The notes under the pieces were generated by a model. It searched no databases, was not told where the DNA came from, and saw nothing but the letters and a program-made list of their open reading frames with translations. Shown piece by piece: positions 1 through 7,727 of a stretch of DNA of 59,068 nt. The stretch's first letter is position 1. Every line of letters starts with the position of its first letter. The translations under genes were made by a program, and so were the position numbers. The DNA is from A07HB70 sp964512675 (lineage in GTDB: Archaea; Halobacteriota; Halobacteria; Halobacteriales; Haloferacaceae): NCBI GenBank assembly GCA_964512675.1, contig CAZEJR010000014.1, positions 1 to 59,068 of the forward strand, in the 5' to 3' direction.

Positions 1-280
1 ACGGGTCTCGCTGCTGTGCCTGTTCGTGAGCCTGCTGTGCCCGCGGGTCGTCGTACTCCGTCGGGTCGACGCCGCACTCTTCGCGGAGGTACTCCGCGGG
101 AGACTGGCCGCGATCCTCGGCTTCGAGACGGTCGCCCCCGTCCATCGCGGCGAGCGCCACGTCGTCGGGGTCGCCGGGATCGGCAGCCGTGTCGTCCCCT
201 TCGAGACGGGCACGTTCCTCACGCCGCTGTTCGATACGCCGACATGACGCTCCCGGCGGCGGTCGCCGTGTCGGCGTCAC
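1..280 (-). CDS. Unknown acidic protein of the integrated element, 3' end cut by the window
   Basis: An open frame on the minus strand runs off the left edge of the window. It has strong haloarchaeal coding character: short stretches read RIEQRREERARLEG, PGDPDDVALAAMDGG and AEYLREECGVDPTEYDD, all rich in Asp, Glu and Arg. I recognise no domain. The in-frame GTG at 280 gives about 60 nt of overlap with the preceding minus-strand gene; an internal ATG near 147 is a weaker start because coding-like sequence lies upstream of it. Its frame is +1 relative to the preceding gene, so the two could also be one gene joined by a frameshift. It lies downstream of the integrase on the same strand and so probably belongs to the element. 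Confidence 0.5.
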   Translation of the reverse strand, partial: MTPTRRPPPGASCRRIEQRREERARLEGDDTAADPGDPDDVALAAMDGGDRLEAEDRGQSPAEYLREECGVDPTEYDDPRAQQAHEQAQQRDP

Positions 281-530
281 CGGCGGTCGCCTGCCGTTCA
301 GCGACGACGTCAGCGGCGTCCTCGGGGTCCTCACGGGCGGCGGCGAGCAGGTCGTCATCTAGCTCGACGCCCGCTTCGAGCGCTGAGGCGACCGCGTCGA
401 TCCCGTTCCCGTACTTCTCGGCTGCGAACCGTTCCGGCGGGACCGCCCGGGCTTTCGCCCGAATCCGGTCGCGTCCGGTCGGGAGCCGCTGGGGCACTGG
501 TGTCGGCAGGACAGACGCTGACCGTATCAA
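219..530 (-). CDS. Small protein of unknown function downstream of the integrase
   Basis: A 103-codon minus-strand frame starts 28 nt after the integrase stop, so the two are probably cotranscribed. The product is Ala- and Asp-rich in its second half (EAGVELDDDLLAAARED) with a basic N-terminus. I recognise no family. The first codon at 530 is TTG; an in-frame GTG at 497 is an equally good start and would give about 92 residues. Its 3' end overlaps the next minus-strand gene in a +1 frame. It is likely an accessory gene of the integrated element. Confidence 0.45.
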   Translation of the reverse strand: MIRSASVLPTPVPQRLPTGRDRIRAKARAVPPERFAAEKYGNGIDAVASALEAGVELDDDLLAAAREDPEDAADVVAERQATAGDADTATAAGSVMSAYRTAA

Positions 531-558
531 CGGGCTGAAGGGCGGCAGTCCACCGGCC

Positions 559-1892
559 TTACTCCGTCCCGGACCCAGACGACTGTTCCGCGCGTCGCTT
601 TGCCAGCGCGTTCTTCACCTCGGGGTCTTCCAGCAGATCGTCTATGAGTTGAATTTTTTCTACTGTGTCGGCATCATCGGGATTAGCGTTACTGTAGGAT
701 TCGTGAACGGCGTTGTCGGCGTCGTCTATCGCCTCCTTCGCGTCGGGGGTGAACGCAAGGCCACACCACGGACACAGGCGGGCGTCCTCGGGCGGATTTT
801 CCCCGCAGCGCGGACACACCTCTGGCGTCAGTTCGCTTTCGATGTCCTCCGTTTCGAGGTCAAACGCCTCCCGCGCCTCTCGGATGTGGTCGCTGTCCTT
901 CATGTGGGCGTAGGTCGACTCCATCACGCTGCTGTCGGGCGCGTGACCGATCTGGTGCTTCACAGCGGATTCGTCCATCCCGCGCCGGAGAGCGGTGGTT
1001 ACGAAGTTGTGCCGGAGGGCGTGGGGATAGGTCGGCTTGCTGTCGATGGCCGGGTACTCCTCCGCCGCCCGGTCAGCTAGCCGTCCGACGATCCCGCCGA
1101 GAGTGGTCACGTCCAGCATCGTGTGCGGGTCGGGGCCGCCGTAGTTCGGTCGCCCGACGAACACGTAGGCTTCCGGGTCGTTAGGGGCGGGATGTTCGGT
1201 GTTCAGGTACTGCCTCACGGTCGCCGCCGACAGTAGTAGGTCGCGCCACTTCCCGTTCTCTTCGGCGTCTTTCAACCCGGTGGCGTCGTCGTTCAGCCGG
1301 AATCGGTCGTTCGCTAAGTCTAAGTCCTTGATTTTCAGCGTCCGGGTGGCCGTGTTCCGCTGCCCGGTGTAAATCAGGAAGTCGAACAGGGCACGGTCCC
1401 GCATACACTCCGCCGCGTCACGAATCGCCTGTATCTCCTCTCGGGTGAGCATATCCGCGGGGTCGACGCTCTTCTCTTGCGGTTTGAACAGGGAGATCTC
1501 CTCCGGATCGATCCCGGCGTCGTCGAACACGTAGTAGAACTGCCGAAGGGCGTTCTGGTAGACCCGGACGGACCCTTTCGAGAGGCCATCGTCTTTCACG
1601 TTGTCCAGATCGCCGTCGTGGAATCCCTGCATGACGGTGTTCAGTTCGGTCGTCGTCGTGTCGGTGAGCGCGACGTGAGGAGCGGTCTTTTTAGGCCGGT
1701 CAGGTAGTTTTTCAGCGTCGTCACGGACTTCGTGTCCTGCGCGTCCGGGGTGTCCACAACGAGGTTGTCCTCGTCGTAGGCGTCGGCCATCTGCAGAATC
1801 CGGTCTGCGTCGGACGGGTCCTGGTAGCGGTCGCTGTGTCTGTTCACGCGCTCTCGGGCGTCAGCGTACTGCTTCGGGTACTGTCGCGCCAT
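559..1892 (-). pseudogene. Tyrosine integrase (XerC/phage type) split by a frameshift
   Basis: This is a site-specific recombinase that would integrate and excise the element. The N-terminal part (residues such as MARQYPKQYADARERVNRH, a SAM-like core-binding domain) is read from 1892 to about 1690. The catalytic part is read in another frame from about 1690 to 559. Catalytic boxes are visible: the first Arg in YTGQR, HALRHNF, HQIGHA, and the Tyr in STYAHM. A C-terminal zinc ribbon follows (CPRCG and CPWCG). Frames join at a run of five A on the coding strand (1688-1692); one extra A, or a -1 slip on AAA, restores one continuous protein of about 445 residues. Start at 1892 is chosen because a TATA-like box sits 27 nt upstream. 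An ATG at 1940 is also in frame. It may be a true mutation, a programmed shift or a sequencing error. Confidence 0.8.
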
Positions 1893-1900
1893 ACGTCGCT

Positions 1901-2236
1901 TCACATCGCCCGGTGATATAGTATTTTGTAGGTTAGGCATACTACGAGAAGAACTCGAACCAGCCGTACTGTTCGGCGCAGATTCCGCCGAAGCTGCGGA
2001 AGGTCGAGAAGCGGTTCCCCGAACTGCTGGCCTGAACGCCGACGGGCGGCGGAACGCCGACTCTCGCGAGCGCGGCTACGACGGCCCCAGCGACAGCACA
2101 CTCCCGTCGCCAGCCCCGCCGCCTCGACGTGACTCGTCAGGCGGGCGTCGTTGCAGAACCCCCCGGTCGTCGTCCGCTCGCCGTCGACGAGTTCGTGCTC
2201 CTCGACCGGCGCGCCGCAGTACGTACAGTCGGTCAC
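1901..2236 (-). CDS. Small zinc-finger protein, C-terminus probably altered by the insertion
   Basis: The first about 50 residues from the GTG at 2236 carry a zinc-binding pattern (CTYCGAPVEEHEL, then TGGFCNDA and GVCCRW) typical of short haloarchaeal C4-type zinc-finger proteins. After about residue 52 the sequence becomes Arg-rich and unlike halophilic protein. It runs antisense across the displaced msrA tail and ends at a stop inside the element at 1901. The real ancestral gene probably stopped soon after CCRW. I infer that the present tail is accidental, created by a lost stop or frameshift and by the element junction. The function is unknown; nucleic-acid or protein binding is plausible. 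Confidence 0.55.
   Translation of the reverse strand: MTDCTYCGAPVEEHELVDGERTTTGGFCNDARLTSHVEAAGLATGVCCRWGRRSRARESRRSAARRRSGQQFGEPLLDLPQLRRNLRRTVRLVRVLLVVCLTYKILYHRAM
1915..1928 (-). promoter_or_regulatory. TATA-like box of the integrase
   Basis: The minus strand reads caaaatactatatc here, the most AT-rich stretch nearby. Its centre is about 27 nt upstream of the ATG at 1892, the spacing expected for a leaderless haloarchaeal transcript. This favours 1892 over 1940 as the integrase start. Confidence 0.55.
1937..2035 (+). other. Displaced 3' end of msrA: attachment site (att) of the element
   Basis: On the plus strand, right after an in-frame TAG (1934-1936), 32 codons read out a typical C-terminus of peptide methionine sulfoxide reductase A: YYEKNSNQPYCSAQIPPKL, then RKVEKRFPELLA and TGA at 2033-2035. 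MsrA proteins commonly end in a YHQDYYEKNPNQPYC...PK-type segment. No 5' part of msrA is present in the window. With an integrase starting at the junction, the simplest reading is integration into the 3' end of msrA, with this displaced tail marking one attachment site. The intact gene would then lie at the other element end, left of the window. The exact crossover core is not determinable here. Confidence 0.75.
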
Positions 2237-2311
2237 GGCAGCGGACCGGGCGGTGGGCGAGAGACCCCTCGTGACGGTGCCGTCAAGTGCCGCCGTCTCG
2301 ACGCTCGCGGC

Positions 2312-2629
2312 GTGACAGTGATCGCCTTCCTCTCTGTCGCGCCGGTCCGCGAGGGGAGCATGGCAGAGGACGTGGCGCGCGCCGTCGCGGCGCTCGACGA
2401 CCACCCGGTCGCGTACGAGACGACGCCGATGGGGACGACGGTCGAGGCGGAAGACGTCGGCGACCTGTTCGACGCCGTCGAGGCCGCCCACCGCGCGGTC
2501 GAGGGCGACCGTGTCTCGACGGTCCTGAAGGTCGACGACAAGCGGACGAGCGACGGGTCGGCGAGCGAGAAGGTCGACCGTGTCGCCGAGGCGCTCGGCC
2601 GGACGCCACGGTCGGGCGGGGAGCAGTAG
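2312..2629 (+). CDS. Thiamine-binding protein, MTH1187/YkoF-like family
   Basis: The 105-residue product (VIAFLSVAPVREGSMAEDVA..., with YETTPMGTTVEA and VSTVLKVDDKR) matches the MTH1187 family of small ferredoxin-fold proteins, whose members bind thiamine or hydroxymethylpyrimidine-like ligands as oligomers. The motif MGTT followed by the VLKVDDKR C-terminal strand is characteristic. The start is GTG at 2312, immediately before the first beta strand; upstream in-frame sequence is not halophile-like. It lies 36 nt ahead of mch on the same strand. The ligand is known only by family analogy. Confidence 0.8.
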   Translation: MTVIAFLSVAPVREGSMAEDVARAVAALDDHPVAYETTPMGTTVEAEDVGDLFDAVEAAHRAVEGDRVSTVLKVDDKRTSDGSASEKVDRVAEALGRTPRSGGEQ

Positions 2630-2665
2630 ACACAGACCTTTCAGTCGGACCGCCCAAACGCCGGC

Positions 2666-3598
2666 ATGGAGAGCCTCAACCGGATGGCCGTCGAACTCGT
2701 CGACGAGGCGATCGACTTCGCCCCCGAACTCGGCCTCGCGGTCCACGAACTCGACTCCGACGCAACCGTCCTCGACTTCGGCGTCGACGTGCCCGGCGGA
2801 CTGGAGGCCGGTCTCCTCCTCGCCGAGGTGACGACGGCGGGACTGGCGACGGTGGACACGACGCTCGACGAGGCGGGCGGTGGCCCGCGGACCCACGTCG
2901 AGGTCGCGACCGACCACCCCGCGACGGCGCTGCTCTGCTCGGGAAAGGCCGGCTGGGAGCTCTCGGTCCCGGGGTTCGAGGGACTCGGGAGCGGCCCGGC
3001 CCGCGCGCTCGTCGCCGAGGAGGCCGAGTTCGAGGCCGTCGGCTACCGCGACGAGTTCGACCTCGCCGTCCTCGCCGTCGAGTCCGACGCGCTCCCGACA
3101 CAGGCCGTGGCCGAACACGTCGCGGAGCGGGCGGGCGTCCCGCGGAGCGCCGTCTACCTCCCGGCGTTCGCCACCGGCTCCGTCACCGGGAGCGTCGTGA
3201 GCGCCGCCCGCGCCGCCGAACTCGCCGTCTTCCGGCTGTTCGAACTCGGCTACGACCCGCGCGACGTGCTCTCGGTCGCGTCGTCGGCGCCCGTCGCGCC
3301 GGCGAGCGACGCGGAGTCGACGGCGCTCGCGCGGACGACAGACGCGCTCGCGTACGGGTCGCGGGTCCACCTCCAGGTCGCGGCGCCGTTCGACCGGTTC
3401 GACGAGGTGCCGTCGACCGCCGCCACGGAGTACGGGACGCCGCTCGCGGCGGCGTTCGACGGCGTCGACTGGCGGCTCGAGGACCTGTCGCCGGCGCTGT
3501 TCGGCCCGGCGCAGGTGACAGTCGACGTCCGCGGCGGCGGCACCGAGACGCACGGCGCGCGCGACGACGGCGTCCTCGCGGAGTCGTTTGCCGGCTGA
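2666..3598 (+). CDS. mch: Methenyltetrahydromethanopterin cyclohydrolase
   Basis: Mch interconverts N5,N10-methenyl- and N5-formyl-tetrahydropterin in C1 metabolism. The 310-residue protein has the usual family length and landmarks: an N-terminal LNRMAVELVDEAIDFA helix, CSGKAGWELSVPGFEGLGSGPARAL split across the active-site region, and VYLPAFATGSVTGS. It is a cytoplasmic enzyme. Haloarchaea commonly keep Mch although they do not make methane, using it for folate- or methanopterin-type C1 transfer. A beta-RFAP synthase gene at 27112 in the same window supports a methanopterin-like cofactor. The ATG at 2666 follows a short gap after the thiamine-binding gene. Confidence 0.9.
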   Translation: MESLNRMAVELVDEAIDFAPELGLAVHELDSDATVLDFGVDVPGGLEAGLLLAEVTTAGLATVDTTLDEAGGGPRTHVEVATDHPATALLCSGKAGWELSVPGFEGLGSGPARALVAEEAEFEAVGYRDEFDLAVLAVESDALPTQAVAEHVAERAGVPRSAVYLPAFATGSVTGSVVSAARAAELAVFRLFELGYDPRDVLSVASSAPVAPASDAESTALARTTDALAYGSRVHLQVAAPFDRFDEVPSTAATEYGTPLAAAFDGVDWRLEDLSPALFGPAQVTVDVRGGGTETHGARDDGVLAESFAG

Positions 3599-3667
3599 GC
3601 GAGTCCCGCCGGCGCCGCTCGGCGCCGCCGGACGCGTCGACGACGGGTGGCCGGCAGGGGGCGGCTG

Positions 3668-4372
3668 ATGCGCGTCGACGCCGTCCTCTTCGACCTCGAC
3701 GGCACGCTCTGTGTCTACCGCCGGCCCGGCGACGAGGTGCTCGACGCGGCGTTCGACGCCGTCGGTGTCGACCGGTTCTTCCAGGTGGCCGACTACTACG
3801 ACCGTTACGGCGACCTGGCACCCGACGCGGACGGCCCGACGGAGCTCCGCGAGCTGGCGTTCGAGACGATCGCGACGGAGCGGGGCCGACCGGCGTCGCT
3901 CGGTCGGCGGCTGGCGCGGGCGTACGCCGAGCGACGCGACCACGCCGCCGTCGACCCGCTCCCGGGTGTACCACAGGTGCTCCGGGCGCTCCGGCGCGAG
4001 GCGGGCGTCGGACTGGTGACGAACGGCGGGCCGGCGATGCAGCACGACAAGCTCGCGACACTCGGCCTGTCCGGGGCGTTCGACGTCACCGTGTTCGCCG
4101 GACACCCGAACGACCACGAGGAGTGGGGCGTCGTCGCCGCGAAGCCCGACCCAGAGCCGTTCCGACTCGCGCTCGACCGGCTGGGCGTCCCGCCGGAGCG
4201 GGCGGCCCACGTCGGGAACGCGCCGGCGGCAGACGTCGCGGGCGCGGCGCAGGCGGGGCTGACGACCGTACTGGTCGACGAGGCAGCCCCGGACGACGTC
4301 GAGGGGCCGGCGCCTGACCACGTCGTCGGGTCGGTGGCCGACCTCGCGCCGGGCGCGTCGCCGCTCGACTAG
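3668..4372 (+). CDS. HAD-superfamily hydrolase (phosphatase-like)
   Basis: The 234-residue protein has the full set of HAD motifs: DLDGT at residues 8-12 with the nucleophilic and general-acid aspartates, a NGGP motif II, an AAKPDPEPF segment with the motif III lysine, and HVGNAPAADV as motif IV. A four-helix cap lies between motifs I and II. It probably hydrolyses a small phosphorylated metabolite, but the substrate cannot be inferred. The start ATG at 3668 is directly before the first strand. Its stop overlaps that of the convergent GTPase gene in one shared CTAG (4369-4372). Confidence 0.85.
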   Translation: MRVDAVLFDLDGTLCVYRRPGDEVLDAAFDAVGVDRFFQVADYYDRYGDLAPDADGPTELRELAFETIATERGRPASLGRRLARAYAERRDHAAVDPLPGVPQVLRALRREAGVGLVTNGGPAMQHDKLATLGLSGAFDVTVFAGHPNDHEEWGVVAAKPDPEPFRLALDRLGVPPERAAHVGNAPAADVAGAAQAGLTTVLVDEAAPDDVEGPAPDHVVGSVADLAPGASPLD

Positions 4373-5985
4373 TCCGTGTGGACGCCGGTGACGGTGCCGA
4401 CACCCTTCGACCGGCCCTCGCGGAAGACGAACCGCTGGCCCTCCTCGACGAGGTACGGTCGGAACTTGAACTCGACACGGGCGCGCCCGCTGTCGCCCGG
4501 GAGGAGCTGTCCGCCCTCGGGGTAGAACGTCGCCGCCTCGCTGACCGTCTCGATGTGGACCACCGGCTCGTAGCCGTCGCCGATCCGGGTCGGGTGGTTG
4601 AGCACCATCACCTCGGCGTCGAACGACCGAACCGGCGAGGGGTCGGCGTCACCGGGCAGGAGCACCATCCCGCGCTCGACCGCCGACTCCGCGACCCCCT
4701 TCAGCGCGATGCCGACGATGCGACCCGCACGGGCGCGGTCGACACGGTGGTAGTGCATCTCGATGGACCGGACCTCGACCTCGCGGAACGAGCCGTCGGC
4801 CATCGGTCCGAGGAGGAGGTCGTCGCCCGCCTCGACCGTTCCCGAGTTGATGGTGCCGCTCGCCACCGCGCCGACGCCCGTGACGCTGTACGTCCGGTCG
4901 ACGTACATCCGGAACTCCTCGCCGCGGTCGGACGTCTTCGGCAGGCGCCGGAACAGGTCGTCGAGCGTCCCGAGTCCCGCCATCGTCACCGCGGAGGTTC
5001 GGAGCACCGGTACCACGTCGCCAACCTCCCGCGCAGCCGTGGCGACGCCGTGGCGCTCCATCCGGAGCGGCGTCTCACCGGCGTCGCGCAGGAGGCGTTC
5101 GACCTCGCGTTCGACCTCGGCGACCCGGTCGTCGTCGACGAGGTCGACCTTCGTCACCGCCACCATCGTCGGCAGGTCGGTCGCGAGGAGGATGCCGAGG
5201 TGCTCGCGCGTCGTCCGGGTCGGGCCGTCGTCGGCGGCGACGGTCAGCAGGCCGTAGTCGAGCTTCTGCCCCACCAGCCCCCGGATAGTGGTGCGGAGCC
5301 ACGGCTCGTGGCCGACGGTGTCGACGAACGACACGAGGCTGTCGGCCTCGGAGACGACCCGTGCGCGGTCGGTCTTGCGGTCGGGGTTGTCCATCCGCAC
5401 CGGGCCGTCGTCGTCGAAGCCGTAGACGGCGTACGAGAGGTCGGCAGAGAGCCCGCGTTCGACCTCGTGGGGCTGGACGTCGAGGAACCCGCGGGTGCCG
5501 CCCTCGCCGTCGTCCGCGTCGCCGGTGACCAGCGACCCCACGAGCGTCGACTTGCCGTGGTCGACGTGACCCGCCGTTCCGACGACGATGTGCTCGTCGT
5601 CCGTCTCCAGCACCGACCCCTCGCACACCGACGCGACGCCGACGACGCCCCGGTCGGCGCCCTCGTCGCCGGGCTGGACCGCCCACGTCTCCACCTCGTC
5701 GATGTGTGCCCCCGCCTCGTCGGCGAGCAGGGAGAGCACGTCCATCGACTCGGAGAACGACGCCGGCGCGATGCCGGCCACCTGTCCGTCGTCGGTGACG
5801 CCGACGACGTACGTCGCCTCGCCGTCGCCGGACAGCACGCGGTGGCGGAGCTGTGCGGCGAGACTCTCCATCCGGCCGTCGGCGAGGTGGACCTCGCGGG
5901 AGAGGCGCTCTTTGAACTCGACTGGACCGCCCTCCTCTTCGCCGCGTTCGATCGCCTCTTCGAGCGCGGCTCGGTCGGCGCTCAT
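4369..5985 (-). CDS. GTPBP1-like translational GTPase
   Basis: This 538-residue GTPase belongs to the archaeal/eukaryotic GTPBP1-GTPBP2 branch of the EF-Tu/EF1A superfamily, which is linked to translation and mRNA quality control. About 150 N-terminal residues precede the G domain. The G motifs are clear: GHVDHGKST (G1), FVDTVGH (G3) and VTKVDL (G4). Two beta-barrel domains follow (YSVTGVGAVASGTI, and FRPYLVEEGQRF). The ATG at 5985 is chosen because the in-frame sequence above it is basic and unlike this family. Its 3' end shares CTAG with the convergent HAD gene. The J-domain gene lies 67 nt upstream on the same strand. Confidence 0.88.
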   Translation of the reverse strand: MSADRAALEEAIERGEEEGGPVEFKERLSREVHLADGRMESLAAQLRHRVLSGDGEATYVVGVTDDGQVAGIAPASFSESMDVLSLLADEAGAHIDEVETWAVQPGDEGADRGVVGVASVCEGSVLETDDEHIVVGTAGHVDHGKSTLVGSLVTGDADDGEGGTRGFLDVQPHEVERGLSADLSYAVYGFDDDGPVRMDNPDRKTDRARVVSEADSLVSFVDTVGHEPWLRTTIRGLVGQKLDYGLLTVAADDGPTRTTREHLGILLATDLPTMVAVTKVDLVDDDRVAEVEREVERLLRDAGETPLRMERHGVATAAREVGDVVPVLRTSAVTMAGLGTLDDLFRRLPKTSDRGEEFRMYVDRTYSVTGVGAVASGTINSGTVEAGDDLLLGPMADGSFREVEVRSIEMHYHRVDRARAGRIVGIALKGVAESAVERGMVLLPGDADPSPVRSFDAEVMVLNHPTRIGDGYEPVVHIETVSEAATFYPEGGQLLPGDSGRARVEFKFRPYLVEEGQRFVFREGRSKGVGTVTGVHTD

Positions 5986-6052
5986 CTGACGAACCTGCGG
6001 GTCGGGCCGACAAAACGCTTTCCGTGGGAGTGGTTCGCACCGCTCCCGAGCG

Positions 6053-6529
6053 CTACGTATCCGCACCCGTCAGCCGCTCGTAGGCCCGCGTGACCTGCTT
6101 GAACGCCTCCTGGTCGCCGTCGGCGGTGTCGGGGTGGACCTCCTGTACCCGCTCGCGGTAGGCGCGCTTGACCGCGGTCTCGTCCGCACCCGGCTCCAGC
6201 CCCAGCCGCCGGTACGCCTCGGTGCGGCTCGGGCCCTCGTCTGTCCGCTCGGCGCCGGAGCGCCGTCGGCGTCGGGCACCGGTCCCGCCGCGCGACCCCG
6301 TCGACGCCGTCCGGCCCGTCGTCCGAGTCCGGGCCGTTCGCTCGCGCTGCCGCTCGGCACGTGCCTCCAGCCGACCCGTCGCCTGGTACCACAGGAAGTA
6401 CGTGACGAGACCGAACGGCAGGGCGACGGGCAGCAGGAACGGCTGGACGGCGAGGGCGGCGACAGCCAACAGCACCGTCAGCCCGGCGAACGTCGCGGCC
6501 AGCCCCAGGAGCAGCCGGTCGCGGTCCAC
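6053..6529 (-). CDS. Membrane-anchored J-domain (DnaJ) protein
   Basis: This 158-residue protein begins with two hydrophobic segments (roughly residues 6-28 and 30-47) and a basic, low-complexity linker (RTRTTGRTASTGSRGG). It ends in a J domain of about 60 residues (TEAYRRLGLEPGADE...) containing the HPD tripeptide in QEVHPDTADGDQ. J domains stimulate Hsp70 (DnaK) ATPase; the anchor implies action at the inner face of the membrane. No zinc-finger or client-binding domain is present. It is upstream of the GTPBP1-like gene on the same strand and may be cotranscribed with it. Confidence 0.85.
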   Translation of the reverse strand: MDRDRLLLGLAATFAGLTVLLAVAALAVQPFLLPVALPFGLVTYFLWYQATGRLEARAERQRERTARTRTTGRTASTGSRGGTGARRRRRSGAERTDEGPSRTEAYRRLGLEPGADETAVKRAYRERVQEVHPDTADGDQEAFKQVTRAYERLTGADT

Positions 6530-6618
6530 GGACGCTGTAGCGGGGCGACGGTCCTAAGCCTCCCGGTGCGAGGGGAGCGACCCGTCGAGACGAGCACCAC
6601 CGGGCCGTAGCTCCGGAG

Positions 6619-6990
6619 GTGAGTATCACCACTCTCTGTGCAGTCTGTGAGACCGCCGCCGCGGGACGAACGTGTGCGTTCTGCGGGCGGGCCGTCTGCG
6701 GCGCCCACTTCGAGCCGGACCACGGCTGTTGCGCCGAGTGTCTCGACGACCCGGCCGGCGCCGGTGACCTCGGTCCTGGCGACACGCCGGGGGAGACGAG
6801 GTGTCGGGGCCGTCCGCTCCGCGCCGGCGCCCCCGGCGTCGCCGCCGTCTCGCGGACCGCTCACGGACTCCGTTCGTCCGCGTCCCACGCTACCGGTACT
6901 CGTTCAGCCGCCACTTCAGGCGCTTTGCCGCGTCACCCGCCGCCCCGAAGTACCGCCGGTCGTCGTCGTGGCCCTCGCCCGCGTAGATGA
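6619..6990 (+). CDS. HIT-type zinc-finger small protein with doubtful C-terminus
   Basis: From the GTG at 6619 the first about 45 residues form a double zinc-binding unit (TLCAVCETA, CAFCGRAVCGAH, then HGCCAECLDD), as in haloarchaeal HIT-type zinc-finger proteins. After about residue 50 the composition turns basic and Ser/Thr-rich, and the frame continues about 100 nt into the 3' end of the convergent pyrF gene. The finger is well supported. The end point is not: a lost stop or frameshift near 6780-6800 is likely. The function is unknown beyond probable zinc binding. Confidence 0.55.
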   Translation: MSITTLCAVCETAAAGRTCAFCGRAVCGAHFEPDHGCCAECLDDPAGAGDLGPGDTPGETRCRGRPLRAGAPGVAAVSRTAHGLRSSASHATGTRSAATSGALPRHPPPRSTAGRRRGPRPRR

Positions 6991-7702
6991 TGCCGCGCGA
7001 GGAGTTGACGAGCCCCACCCCGTCCGCGAGGCCGAACTCGGCGGCGGCCTCGACGTCGCCGCCCTGTGCGCCGACGCCCGGCACGAGAAACGGCCGGTCG
7101 GGAGCGACCGTCCGTAGCCGCTCCAGTTCGTCGGGCGCTGTCGCTCCGACGACGAGACCGACGTCCGCACGGTCGCTCCAGGTGTCCGCGAGCGCGGCCA
7201 CGCGCTCGTACACCGGCTCGCCCGAGTCGAGCGACAGCGCCTGGAGGTCGGCACCGCCCGGGTTGGAGGTGCGACAGAGCGCGAAGACGCCGAGACCGGC
7301 GTCGAGAAACGGCGTCACCGAGTCCCGACCCATGTACGGCGAGACGGTGACGGCGTCGGCACCGAGGTCGGCAATCGACCGCGCGTACCGGCGGGCGGTG
7401 GGACCGACGTCGCCGCGCTTTGCGTCGACGACCACCGGGAGGTCCACCCCGTGGGCGTAAGCGACCGTCTCGCGGAGCGCGCGCCAGCCGTCCTCGTCCT
7501 CGAAGAAGGCCGCGTTCGGCTTGACCGCGGCGGCGTGCTCGTGGGTGGCGTCGACAACCCGGCGGGCGAACGCCCACCGCGGCAGGTCGTGGTCCGCGAG
7601 GAAGTCGGGAGTCCGCTCGACGCGCGGGTCGATACCGACACAGACGACGGAGTCGACGGCTGCGATGCGGTCCCCGAGGCGGTCGAAGAAAGGGTCTGAC
7701 AC
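6890..7702 (-). CDS. pyrF: Orotidine 5'-phosphate decarboxylase
   Basis: PyrF converts OMP to UMP, the last step of de novo pyrimidine synthesis. The 270-residue protein is of the longer PyrF type. It has VVCVGIDPR at the N-terminus, VKPNAAFFE, the catalytic VVVDAKRGDVG motif, and late phosphate-binding segments (FLVPGVGAQGGD and LVNSSRGIIYA). The start GTG at 7702 places the usual N-terminal helix (DPFFDRLGDRI) first. An amidohydrolase gene lies 25 nt upstream on the same strand. Other pyrimidine genes in the window (pyrG, carA) are elsewhere, so there is no pyr operon here. Confidence 0.93.
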   Translation of the reverse strand: MSDPFFDRLGDRIAAVDSVVCVGIDPRVERTPDFLADHDLPRWAFARRVVDATHEHAAAVKPNAAFFEDEDGWRALRETVAYAHGVDLPVVVDAKRGDVGPTARRYARSIADLGADAVTVSPYMGRDSVTPFLDAGLGVFALCRTSNPGGADLQALSLDSGEPVYERVAALADTWSDRADVGLVVGATAPDELERLRTVAPDRPFLVPGVGAQGGDVEAAAEFGLADGVGLVNSSRGIIYAGEGHDDDRRYFGAAGDAAKRLKWRLNEYR

Positions 7703-7727
7703 GTCCGGCCACAGCCGGGGAGCCGGC

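Noticed and set aside
1901..4321. An 806-codon minus-strand open frame across mch and the HAD gene
   Set aside because: It is antisense to well-supported genes, Arg-rich and unlike halophilic protein. Only its last part (zinc finger at 2236) is real.
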